Positions 1 through 5,932 of a stretch of 5,932 nucleotides of DNA are shown one piece after another. A program made the translations under genes and the position numbers. Source of the DNA: Nitrosarchaeum sp. (GTDB taxonomy: Archaea > Thermoproteota > Nitrososphaeria > Nitrososphaerales > Nitrosopumilaceae); the NCBI GenBank assembly GCA_004297665.1, contig SCUP01000280.1, positions 1-5,932 of the forward strand, given 5' to 3'. The notes beneath the pieces were generated by a model. The model saw only the letters and a program-made list of their open reading frames with translations. It was not told the DNA's origin and searched no databases. How positions within the stretch are numbered: position 1 is the stretch's first letter; every line of letters starts with the position of its first letter.

Positions 1-137
1 AAATGAATCATAAAAGAAAGAGGTGTTCAACATGATTGACTATAGTTAAAATCAATTAAAGCGATCATATGAGATTTACAACAGTTTTTTTAGATTTGTG
101 TAAATTTTTGAAGAAAATCAGAAATTAAACATTTGAT

Positions 138-158
138 TAAATCTTAAACTGAGATTTA
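138..158. repeat. 7-bp perfect inverted repeat upstream of the cupredoxin gene
   Basis: TAAATCT (138-144) is the exact reverse complement of AGATTTA (152-158), with a 7-nt spacer. It lies immediately before the alternative TATA-like element at 164-172. It could be a protein-binding site or may be chance in AT-rich DNA. There is no T-tract directly after it that would suggest a terminator. Confidence 0.4.
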
Positions 159-221
159 GATAAGATATAATTTTCTAAATTTTCCAATTATTTTGAATTG
201 TGAACGTAATAGTAAAGATTA

Positions 222-231
222 GATTTATTTA
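222..231 (+). promoter_or_regulatory. Candidate archaeal TATA box for the cupredoxin gene
   Basis: The sequence GATTTATTTA is centred about 30 bp before the ATG at 257 and follows a purine-rich stretch (AGTAAAGATTA) that could serve as a BRE. Archaeal TATA boxes usually sit about 25-27 bp before the transcription start. This box would therefore start the transcript within a few bases of the ATG and give an almost leaderless mRNA. An alternative box is GATATAATT at 164-172, which would give a leader of roughly 60 nt. In DNA this AT-rich, TATA-like words are common, so the choice is tentative. Confidence 0.35.
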
Positions 232-240
232 GCTTGAGGA

Positions 241-252
241 AATCCTTGGATT
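241..252. repeat. Short near-palindrome next to the start codon (AATCC-TT-GGATT)
   Basis: Two 5-bp arms, AATCC (241-245) and GGATT (248-252), flank a 2-bp centre, 4 bp before the ATG. The loop is too short for an RNA hairpin, so any role would be as a duplex operator at the transcription start. The arms include the only G/C-rich bases of the near-start region. It is short enough to be chance. Confidence 0.3.
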
Positions 253-256
253 AATT

Positions 257-838
257 ATGGCAAGTATAGATAAAGCAGCAATTGCATTTTCTATTGCAAT
301 TGTAGCTGTCGGTGTAGGATTTGCAGCTTTTGCTGGTAATGTTCAAGACAACACTCCAGCTGTTTCTGCTCCAGTGATGACAAAACCTATGGAGCAAACA
401 CAAGCAGACCCATTTGCAGACATAGCAGATAAGGTAAAGCAAGATGCAGAATCTACTACAACAGAAGAGGAGGTAATGGTCGAAGAACCAACTGCACCAG
501 TTGAGGAAACTGCACCAGTTGAGGAATCATCAGAACCAAAAACAGTTAATGTAGAAATTCCAAAAGGAACTTCATCTCCAGGCTGTGAAACATCTAATGC
601 ATGTTTTTCACCAGCATCACTTACAATCAATGCAGGTGATACTGTAGAATGGACGAATACCGATACAGCTGCACACACAGTAACTAGTGGTAGTCCAGCT
701 GATGGTCCATCTGGTGTATTTGATAGTAGTTTAATCATGGGAGGTGCATCATTTGAAAACACATTTGATGAAACAGGAAGCTATGATTACTTCTGCATGG
801 TACATCCATGGATGGTTGGAAACATTCAAGTTAACTAA
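257..838 (+). CDS. Membrane-anchored blue copper protein (plastocyanin/amicyanin-like cupredoxin)
   Basis: This 193-residue protein probably carries electrons on the outer face of the cytoplasmic membrane. Residues 7-26 form one hydrophobic helix after a short polar start (MASIDK). No lipobox cysteine is seen, so it is probably an uncleaved anchor. Residues 28-95 are a low-complexity Pro/Thr/Glu linker. Residues about 96-193 form the copper domain, with a complete type-1 ligand set: His140 (AAHTVTSG), Cys180, His183 and Met186 (CMVHPWM). The short Cys-x2-His-x2-Met loop matches amicyanin rather than the longer plastocyanin loop. Cys110 and Cys116 could form a disulfide. The ATG at 257 is chosen because it gives the membrane segment, and the next Met is residue 41. 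A GAGG at 236-239 is 17 nt from the ATG, too far for a normal Shine-Dalgarno site. Ammonia-oxidising archaea encode many such proteins; the redox partner cannot be told from this sequence. Confidence 0.93.
   Translation: MASIDKAAIAFSIAIVAVGVGFAAFAGNVQDNTPAVSAPVMTKPMEQTQADPFADIADKVKQDAESTTTEEEVMVEEPTAPVEETAPVEESSEPKTVNVEIPKGTSSPGCETSNACFSPASLTINAGDTVEWTNTDTAAHTVTSGSPADGPSGVFDSSLIMGGASFENTFDETGSYDYFCMVHPWMVGNIQVN
491..526 (+). repeat. Exact 18-bp tandem duplication in the cupredoxin linker (TAPVEE x2)
   Basis: The 18-bp unit at 491-508 is repeated without a mismatch at 509-526. It keeps the reading frame and encodes TAPVEE twice (residues 79-90). The perfect nucleotide identity, including third positions, suggests a recent slippage duplication within the acidic linker between membrane anchor and copper domain. 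Confidence 0.9.
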
Positions 839-844
839 CTAAAA

Positions 845-858
845 TTTTTCTCTTTTTT
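845..858 (+). terminator. Poly-T terminator of the cupredoxin gene
   Basis: T5 (845-849) and T6 (853-858) follow the stop codon (836-838) within 20 bp, and further short T-runs continue to 877. No GC-rich hairpin precedes them. Oligo-T tracts alone are the usual intrinsic termination signal in archaea. The T-runs reach into the 3' end of the oppositely oriented uvrC. They would act only on rightward transcription, because the other strand is A-rich here. Confidence 0.6.
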
Positions 859-859
859 A

Positions 860-2446
860 TTATTTTATTTGATTTTTACGTATTGTTCTATTGTATGCCA
901 CTCCAAATCTATGAGTCTCATCTCGTGCATATTGTAAAATTTTCAATGAAGGTCTATCTTTTGAAATTACAATTGAATTTTTTTGGTTTGGAACAAATAT
1001 TTCCTCGTTTTCTTTAGCAAGTGAAATACAATCAAGATGCAACCCAAGTGATTGCAATGACTTGAGTGCAGCATTTAGCTGTCCTTTTCCACCATCAATC
1101 AATATCAAATCAGGCAACTGGGAATTTTCTTCCAATAATCTAAGATACCGTCGTTTGATTATTTCGCTGATCATTGCAAAGTCATCTCTACCAGAAACTG
1201 TTTTAATCTTGAATTTTCTATACCCAGATTTGTTTGGTTTACCGTCTACAAATCTAGACATCGACCCAACTGCAAAATCATCTCCATGGTTAGAAATATC
1301 AAAACATTCAATGATGTGAGGAATTGTAGATAGATGTAATATCTCTTTTAGTTCTATTAAACCAAGATCACCCCCATTGGAATGAATCAATGAAATATTT
1401 TTCAAAATCAAATTAATGATATCCATTTTTTTACCACGTTGTGGACAAATAATTTCAACTGAAAATCCTGCTTGTTCAGAAAGTAGTGATTCTAAAAGGA
1501 CTTTATTTTCAGGAAGTTCACTAACAAAGATAAATTTTGGGATTTTATGGCTAGCATAATACTGAAAAAGAAAATTTGAAAAATTATTATCCCCAACAAG
1601 ATCAAAAAAGAATTTGTCGCTGTCTCGCATCACCCCATTAATCATTCTAAAATTCATTACAGTTACAGTTTGATCTTTGTCCTTAAATCCAAAGTATTCC
1701 TCATCAGAATTCTCAACATATTCCATTTTTTGTTTTGTTTGAAGACTGCCTAATCTAATCAAAGTATCACGAATATCCTTTGCACGTTCAAATTGTTGCG
1801 ATTCGGCAGCTTGTGTCATTTCTTCTTTTAATTTTTTTGTAAAAATCTGAGTTTGATTTTTTCCTTTTAGTACTTCTTCTAATGCAGATACATGTTGCAT
1901 GTATTTGTCTTGAGCATCTTTAAATTCGCATGGACCTTCACAATTTCCCAAATGGTATTCCAAACAGACTTTTTTTGGTAATTGTTTACAGATTCTAATT
2001 TGAAATGCTTTTCGTAAAGTACCTATTGTGAGTAGTTTTGAGCTGCCTTGCATAAACGGACCAAAAATTTTTCCACCGCCTAGAAATTTTCCATCATGTG
2101 TTCGTCTTGCAACAAGTAATCTAGGATATTTCTCGTTGGATATTCTAAGATAGGTGTAGCGTTGTTGATCTTTTAATTCAATGTTAAATTTTGGTCTATG
2201 TTTTTTTATCATATTGGATTCTAAAAGAAATGCTTCGCTTTCATTATCAGTTAAAACAAATTCAATATCAGAAATGTTTTCCACAAGCTTTTGTGTTTTG
2301 TAGTTTTGATTTTTTAAAAAATATGATCTTACTCTATTTTTTAGATTTTTTGCCTTACCAATATAGATAATTTTTTTATCAGAATCTTTCATCAAATATA
2401 TGCCTGGATTCGATGGAATGTGAATTTTTGAAATATCAAAAGTCAT
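860..2446 (-). CDS. uvrC: UvrABC system protein C, excinuclease subunit lacking the C-terminal HhH domain
   Basis: UvrC makes both incisions around a lesion marked by UvrB in bacterial-type nucleotide excision repair. The GIY-YIG nuclease domain covers about residues 11-95 (G15-I16-Y17, Y28-I29-G30, Glu76), giving the 3' cut. Four cysteines (C153, C161, C169, C173) match the conserved UvrC cluster reported to bind [4Fe-4S]. A UVR motif at about 204-236 should contact UvrB. The RNase H-like domain keeps its D-D-H triad: Asp383 (CFDISNH), Asp451 (LIDGGKGQ) and His512 (DETHRFGVAY), giving the 5' cut. At 528 residues it is shorter than E. coli UvrC (610). It stops 16 residues after His512, so the usual tandem helix-hairpin-helix domain is absent. 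The ATG overlaps the uvrA stop as ATGA and no Shine-Dalgarno site is seen, so translation is probably coupled. No poly-T terminator is evident after its stop. Confidence 0.96.
   Translation of the reverse strand: MTFDISKIHIPSNPGIYLMKDSDKKIIYIGKAKNLKNRVRSYFLKNQNYKTQKLVENISDIEFVLTDNESEAFLLESNMIKKHRPKFNIELKDQQRYTYLRISNEKYPRLLVARRTHDGKFLGGGKIFGPFMQGSSKLLTIGTLRKAFQIRICKQLPKKVCLEYHLGNCEGPCEFKDAQDKYMQHVSALEEVLKGKNQTQIFTKKLKEEMTQAAESQQFERAKDIRDTLIRLGSLQTKQKMEYVENSDEEYFGFKDKDQTVTVMNFRMINGVMRDSDKFFFDLVGDNNFSNFLFQYYASHKIPKFIFVSELPENKVLLESLLSEQAGFSVEIICPQRGKKMDIINLILKNISLIHSNGGDLGLIELKEILHLSTIPHIIECFDISNHGDDFAVGSMSRFVDGKPNKSGYRKFKIKTVSGRDDFAMISEIIKRRYLRLLEENSQLPDLILIDGGKGQLNAALKSLQSLGLHLDCISLAKENEEIFVPNQKNSIVISKDRPSLKILQYARDETHRFGVAYNRTIRKNQIK
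2443..2446 (-). other. ATGA start-stop overlap joining uvrA and uvrC
   Basis: On the minus strand, the uvrC ATG (2446-2444) overlaps the uvrA TGA (2445-2443) by the classic 4-nt ATGA. The bases before it are A/T-rich with no Shine-Dalgarno-like word. A ribosome ending uvrA would therefore be the likely source of uvrC initiation, which would tie UvrC output to UvrA. Confidence 0.85.
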
Positions 2447-5262
2447 TGTTTTAATAATTTTTTGAGATATTTTCCAGTATAGCTTCCAGGTGCTTTTGCA
2501 ACTTGAATAGGTGTGCCCACAGCAACTACTTTGCCACCCTCATCACCACCTTCAGGTCCCAAGTCAATTAACCAATCAGAGTTTTTTATTACATCCATGT
2601 TGTGTTCAATTACTAGCACAGTATTTCCCAAATTTACCAGCCTGTTTAACACATCAAGAAGTTTTTGGACATCTGCAAAATGTAACCCTGTAGTAGGTTC
2701 ATCAAGAATGTAAAATGTTTTTCCAGTACCTCTTTTGGATAATTCTGATGCAAGTTTTACTCTTTGTGCTTCACCACCAGACAAAGTAGTAGATGACTGT
2801 CCGAGCTTGATGTATCCCAATCCAACATCAAAAATAGTTTGCAATTTTCTTTTAATTGAAGGAATGTTTTCAAAAAATTGTAGTGCCTCATAAACTGTCA
2901 TATCCAATACATCGGAGATGTTTTTTCCCTTGTACAAAACTGAAAGAGTTTCAGAATTGTATCGTTTGCCTTTGCATTCATCGCACTTTACATAAACATC
3001 AGATAGAAATTGCATCTCGATTTGTTTTACACCATCGCCATCACAGGCAAAACATCTTCCATCTGCTACATTAAATGAGAATTGTCCTAGTGAATATCCT
3101 CTTTCTTTTGATAGTTCTGTATTTGCGTATAATTCTCTTATAAAAGTAAATACACCGATATATGTTGCAGGATTAGAGCGAGGAGTTCGTCCAATTGGGG
3201 ATTGATCAATTGCGATCACTTTATCAATATTTTCAAGACCTAAAATTTCACTATGACTTCCAGATTTTACAGTAGACTGGTAAAAATGACTTTCAAGAGA
3301 TTTTAACAAGATATCATTTATCAAAGTAGATTTTCCAGAACCAGACACGCCAGTTACAGAAACAAAAAGACCCAATGGGATCTCAACATCAATGTTTTTT
3401 AGATTATTTGCAGATGCTCCTTTAATAATTAATGAGCCAGATCTGTTACGTATTTTTTCTTCTAGTTTTATCAATGAATTATTTTTCAAATAATCGCCAG
3501 TCACAGATTTATGACCATTGAGAATTTGGTCAATAGTTCCTTCAAAGACTACATTTCCTCCATGTACTCCTGCACCTGGACCCAAATCCACAATCCAGTC
3601 TGAATTTCGTATAACTTCTTCGTCATGCTCCACTACAATGACAGTATTTCCAAGATTTCGTAGCTTTGTTAGCGTTTTAATGAGACGCTCGTTATCACGT
3701 TGATGCAATCCAATTGTAGGCTCATCAAGAACATACAAGACACCAGTAAGATTAGAACCAATCTGAGTTGCCAATCTAATCCTTTGAGATTCACCACCAG
3801 ACAAAGTAGAGCTTAATCTATTTAGTGTGAGATAGTTTAATCCCACATTCATTAAAAATTCTAATCTTTCTTTAATTTCTTTAAGGACATCTCGTGCAAT
3901 ATATTGTTCATTTTCAGTTAACGTTAATGTAGAGAAAAAATCATAACAATGATCAATTGATAAATCACAAACATCCATAATTCCCTTATCGTTAATTTTG
4001 ACTGCCAAGGATTCTGGTTTTAATTTTTTTCCATTACAGACAGTACAAGGAGTATCTCGCATGAATTGTTTTAGCCATTCACGTTTTGATTCAGAATCAG
4101 TTTCCATAAAAGAACGTTGGAGATTAGACAATACTCCTTCAAATGCATTAGTATATTGCCAAGAAGAATCTCCAGATTTAGAACTATATTTAAAATCAAT
4201 CAAGTCACTAGACCCATGTAAAATAATTCGAAGATGTTTTGGTGATATTTTTTCAATAGGTGTCATCAAATCAAAGCCAAATTTTTTTCCAACAGCTCTT
4301 AATGCTTGTTTTCTAAATGCAGAAAAGCGTCCACTCCATGGAACAATTGCACCATCTAAAATTGATTTACTCTTATCAGGAATTACAAGGTCTGCGTCAA
4401 ATTCCATCTTTATACCCAAACCATTACATGCCTTACACATTCCAAATGGAGAATTAAATGAAAATGTTCTAGGTTCTAGCTCACCAATGGTCAATCCACA
4501 GTAAGGACATGCATTATTTTGTGAAAAGATTTTTTCTGATTTTTCAGATGAAATCATGACATCTCCTTTTGATGCCTTGATTGCAGTTTGTATTGCCTCA
4601 AATAGTCTAGAACGTTCGGATTTTTCTGTCTGGATTCTATCTACTACGATCTCAATATTGTGCCATTTTTGTCTGTCAAGGGCTGGAAACTGCTCATCTA
4701 GGCTCAAAATCTCCCCATCTAGGCGTATTCTAGAGTATCCATCTTTTTTTATCTGTTCAAATAATTTTTCATATGTTCCTTTTTTTCTCTGAATAATTGG
4801 AGATAAGATTAGGATTTTTTGGCCAGCAAAGTCTTTGAGAATAGAATCACAAATAGTCTCAACTGATTGACTAGATATTTTTCTAGCACAATTTGTACAG
4901 TAAGGAATTCCGATTCGGGCATAAAGCAATCTCATGTAATCATAGATTTCAGTTGTTGTTCCAACAGTAGAGCGAGGATTCTTACTTGTAGTTTTTTGTT
5001 GAATAGATATAGCAGGTGAGAGTCCTTCTATGGAATCAACATCTGGTTTGTCCATCATTTCAAGAAATTGTCTTGCATAAGCAGAAAGCGATTCTACATA
5101 ACGTCTCTGCCCCTCAGCATAAATTGTATCAAAAGCTAAAGTAGATTTTCCAGAGCCAGATAATCCAGTAATAACGACAAGATTATTCTTTGGAATATCA
5201 ACATCAATGTTTTTCAGATTGTGATGTCTGGCACCACGAATTTTTAATTTATTTTCTGCCAT
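2443..5262 (-). CDS. uvrA: UvrABC system protein A, damage-sensing ABC ATPase
   Basis: UvrA dimers scan DNA for helix distortion and load UvrB at the lesion. The 939 residues equal the usual full length (E. coli 940). It has two ABC modules. Walker A motifs are GLSGSGKST (33-41) and GVSGSGKST (638-646). LSGGE signatures are at 487-491 and 827-831, each followed by a Walker B with LDEP (512-515 and 853-856). Cysteine pairs fit zinc modules: C252/C255 with C276/C279, and C737/C740 with C760/C763. C122/C125 and C406/C409 may together form the remaining module. The start is supported by [19 protein letters not shown], which aligns with the N-terminus of bacterial UvrA. The ATG lies inside the end of uvrB (14-nt overlap) with only a weak GAGAT about 11 nt upstream. 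No key residue is missing. The two ABC halves share unusually similar DNA at their motifs. Confidence 0.98.
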   Translation of the reverse strand: MAENKLKIRGARHHNLKNIDVDIPKNNLVVITGLSGSGKSTLAFDTIYAEGQRRYVESLSAYARQFLEMMDKPDVDSIEGLSPAISIQQKTTSKNPRSTVGTTTEIYDYMRLLYARIGIPYCTNCARKISSQSVETICDSILKDFAGQKILILSPIIQRKKGTYEKLFEQIKKDGYSRIRLDGEILSLDEQFPALDRQKWHNIEIVVDRIQTEKSERSRLFEAIQTAIKASKGDVMISSEKSEKIFSQNNACPYCGLTIGELEPRTFSFNSPFGMCKACNGLGIKMEFDADLVIPDKSKSILDGAIVPWSGRFSAFRKQALRAVGKKFGFDLMTPIEKISPKHLRIILHGSSDLIDFKYSSKSGDSSWQYTNAFEGVLSNLQRSFMETDSESKREWLKQFMRDTPCTVCNGKKLKPESLAVKINDKGIMDVCDLSIDHCYDFFSTLTLTENEQYIARDVLKEIKERLEFLMNVGLNYLTLNRLSSTLSGGESQRIRLATQIGSNLTGVLYVLDEPTIGLHQRDNERLIKTLTKLRNLGNTVIVVEHDEEVIRNSDWIVDLGPGAGVHGGNVVFEGTIDQILNGHKSVTGDYLKNNSLIKLEEKIRNRSGSLIIKGASANNLKNIDVEIPLGLFVSVTGVSGSGKSTLINDILLKSLESHFYQSTVKSGSHSEILGLENIDKVIAIDQSPIGRTPRSNPATYIGVFTFIRELYANTELSKERGYSLGQFSFNVADGRCFACDGDGVKQIEMQFLSDVYVKCDECKGKRYNSETLSVLYKGKNISDVLDMTVYEALQFFENIPSIKRKLQTIFDVGLGYIKLGQSSTTLSGGEAQRVKLASELSKRGTGKTFYILDEPTTGLHFADVQKLLDVLNRLVNLGNTVLVIEHNMDVIKNSDWLIDLGPEGGDEGGKVVAVGTPIQVAKAPGSYTGKYLKKLLKQ
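5249..5262 (-). other. 14-nt overlap of uvrB end and uvrA start
   Basis: The uvrA ATG (5262-5260) lies within the last codons of uvrB (Asp-Gly-Arg-Lys-stop), and the uvrB TAA is at 5251-5249. The two reading frames share 14 nt, which implies a single mRNA and probably reinitiation or slide-back of the terminating ribosome. Confidence 0.85.
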
Positions 5263-5932
5263 CTTTGAATTTAATCTCTTTTTCCAGTCTTTTTATTCTA
5301 TCTCGGCATTCAATTGCCCGCTCAAAATCTAATTCCTCAGAATACTTTTTCATCTGAGAGTCTAATTCAATAATATCAGTAGCAAGATCGTGTATTGATT
5401 TTAGTTTAGATTCATCTAATGTTGTAACTTGTTCAGGAACTGATTTTATGATTGTCTGCGGAGTTATGTTGTGCTCTTTGTTGTATTGTATTTGTTTTTC
5501 TTTACGTCGTTTTGTTTCATCTATTGCATGAGACATTGATTTTGTAACGTTATCAGCATACATAATTACAGAACCGTTTACATTTCTTGCAGCTCTTCCA
5601 AATGTTTGAATCAAGCTAGTAAAGTTTCTGAGAAATCCTTCCTTGTCAGCATCTAAAATTGCAACTAGTGAGACTTCGGGGATATCTAATCCCTCCCTTA
5701 ACAAATTAATTCCAACTAGGACATCAAATTCTCCTAATCGTAATTGTCGAATTAATTCTGTTCTTTGCAATCCTTCTATTTCAGAATGCATGTATCTCAC
5801 CTTCACCTGTTTTTTTGAGAGATATTCAGCAAGGTCTTCAGCCATACGCTTTGTCAGAGTAGTGACTAAAACACGCTCATTTTTGGCTGCTCTTTTGGCA
5901 ATTTCTTGAATTAAATCATCCATTTGGTCCTT
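5249..5932 (-). CDS. uvrB: UvrABC system protein B, C-terminal part (cut by window edge)
   Basis: UvrB is the helicase-fold protein that verifies damage after UvrA and recruits UvrC. Only its last 227 residues are in the window. The reading frame stays open to the right edge, three codons (Lys-Asp-Gln) before the first visible Met, which is internal and not the start. The segment holds the second half of the helicase fold: [15 protein letters not shown], then motif V ([24 protein letters not shown]), then motif VI (QTFGRAARN). In the family, motif VI normally reads QTIGRAARN. The HNITPQ segment follows. A C-terminal UVR motif (about 29 residues ending EKEI, rich in Glu/Lys/Arg) should bind UvrC. 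The beta-hairpin and Walker motifs lie outside the window. It is first of the visible genes in the uvrB-uvrA-uvrC operon, so the promoter is not seen. Confidence 0.97.
   Translation of the reverse strand, partial: KDQMDDLIQEIAKRAAKNERVLVTTLTKRMAEDLAEYLSKKQVKVRYMHSEIEGLQRTELIRQLRLGEFDVLVGINLLREGLDIPEVSLVAILDADKEGFLRNFTSLIQTFGRAARNVNGSVIMYADNVTKSMSHAIDETKRRKEKQIQYNKEHNITPQTIIKSVPEQVTTLDESKLKSIHDLATDIIELDSQMKKYSEELDFERAIECRDRIKRLEKEIKFKDGRK

Larger units (their letters stand above)
1..256. other. Non-coding upstream region of the cupredoxin gene
   Basis: This stretch is very AT-rich and holds no convincing gene or RNA gene. It contains four direct copies of AGATTT (from 72, 92, 152 and 221) and one inverted copy (139-144), a T7 tract at 85-91, a 7-bp inverted repeat (138-158) and a short near-palindrome just before the cupredoxin start (241-252). 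The T7 tract could be the terminator of a gene ending left of the window. Two very short open stretches touch the left edge: a plus-strand frame ending in TGA at 33-35, and a minus-strand ATG at 33-31 reading leftward for 11 codons. Neither can be identified from so little sequence. Confidence 0.6.

Noticed and set aside
1..33. Minus-strand ATG at 33-31 reading off the left edge (11 codons), possible divergent gene start
   Set aside because: Only 11 codons are visible and there is no recognisable motif or clear promoter. It needs sequence to the left.
3..35. Plus-strand frame ATG...TGA (10 codons), possible tail of an upstream gene
   Set aside because: Too short to identify, and no family resemblance is visible. 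It could equally be chance.
236..239. GAGG as a Shine-Dalgarno site for the cupredoxin gene
   Set aside because: It ends 17 nt before the ATG, well beyond usual spacing, and a near-leaderless transcript from the nearby TATA-like box is at least as likely.
343..762. 139-codon minus-strand open frame opposite the cupredoxin gene
   Set aside because: It is fully antisense to a gene with clear copper-ligand motifs, and its translation is low-complexity (Ser/Val-rich), as expected from the reverse of Thr/Ala/Glu codons.
838..860. Frameshift or nonsense loss of the uvrC HhH domain with a remnant downstream
   Set aside because: The spacer is only 21 bp and is followed by the cupredoxin coding region, so there is no room for a remnant.
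3998..4504. 168-codon plus-strand open frame inside uvrA
   Set aside because: It is antisense to conserved uvrA sequence that includes zinc-module cysteines, and shows no domain features of its own. The other short plus-strand frames within uvrA, uvrB and uvrC are rejected for the same reason.
1..5932. tRNA, rRNA, CRISPR array, insertion sequence or integration site
   Set aside because: I saw no cloverleaf-like sequence, no regularly spaced long repeats, no transposase motif and no terminal inverted repeats. Nearly all of 257-5932 is accounted for by conserved genes.

Overview
This is an AT-rich window that most resembles a low-GC ammonia-oxidising archaeon of the Nitrosopumilus type (Nitrososphaerota/Thaumarchaeota). 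That assignment is an inference. It rests on the cupredoxin: one N-terminal membrane segment, an acidic low-complexity linker and a single type-1 copper domain ending in a Cys-x2-His-x2-Met loop, a layout typical of that lineage. It also rests on poly-T tracts with no hairpin acting as the apparent terminator, and on weak or absent Shine-Dalgarno sites. The repair genes are of bacterial family, as is known for several mesophilic archaea, so they do not identify the organism by themselves.

Layout: positions 1-256 hold no recognisable gene. They carry the presumed promoter region of a rightward gene, with repeated AGATTT words and two short inverted repeats. Positions 257-838 (+) encode a membrane-anchored plastocyanin/amicyanin-like blue copper protein. 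After 21 bp of T-rich spacer it meets a leftward (minus-strand) cluster that fills the rest of the window. Read in the direction of transcription, the cluster is uvrB (C-terminal part only, running off the right edge at 5932), uvrA (5262 to 2443) and uvrC (2446 to 860). The genes overlap by 14 nt (uvrB/uvrA) and 4 nt (uvrA/uvrC, ATGA), so they are almost certainly one operon with coupled translation.

How the genes work together: UvrA finds helix-distorting DNA damage and loads UvrB, which verifies it. UvrC then cuts on both sides of the lesion using its N-terminal GIY-YIG and C-terminal RNase H-like nuclease sites. All catalytic motifs that can be seen are intact. The main oddity is that UvrC ends just after the RNase H-like domain and lacks the C-terminal helix-hairpin-helix DNA-binding domain. 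The next gene's stop codon lies 21 bp away, so no detached remnant is present. The copper protein is functionally unrelated and is only a convergent neighbour, probably working in extracytoplasmic electron transfer.

I do not see a clearly new biological system here. The points worth a second look are the HhH-less UvrC, near-identical DNA stretches shared by the two ABC halves of uvrA, the acidic linker with an exact tandem duplication in the cupredoxin, and the AGATTT-rich upstream region.
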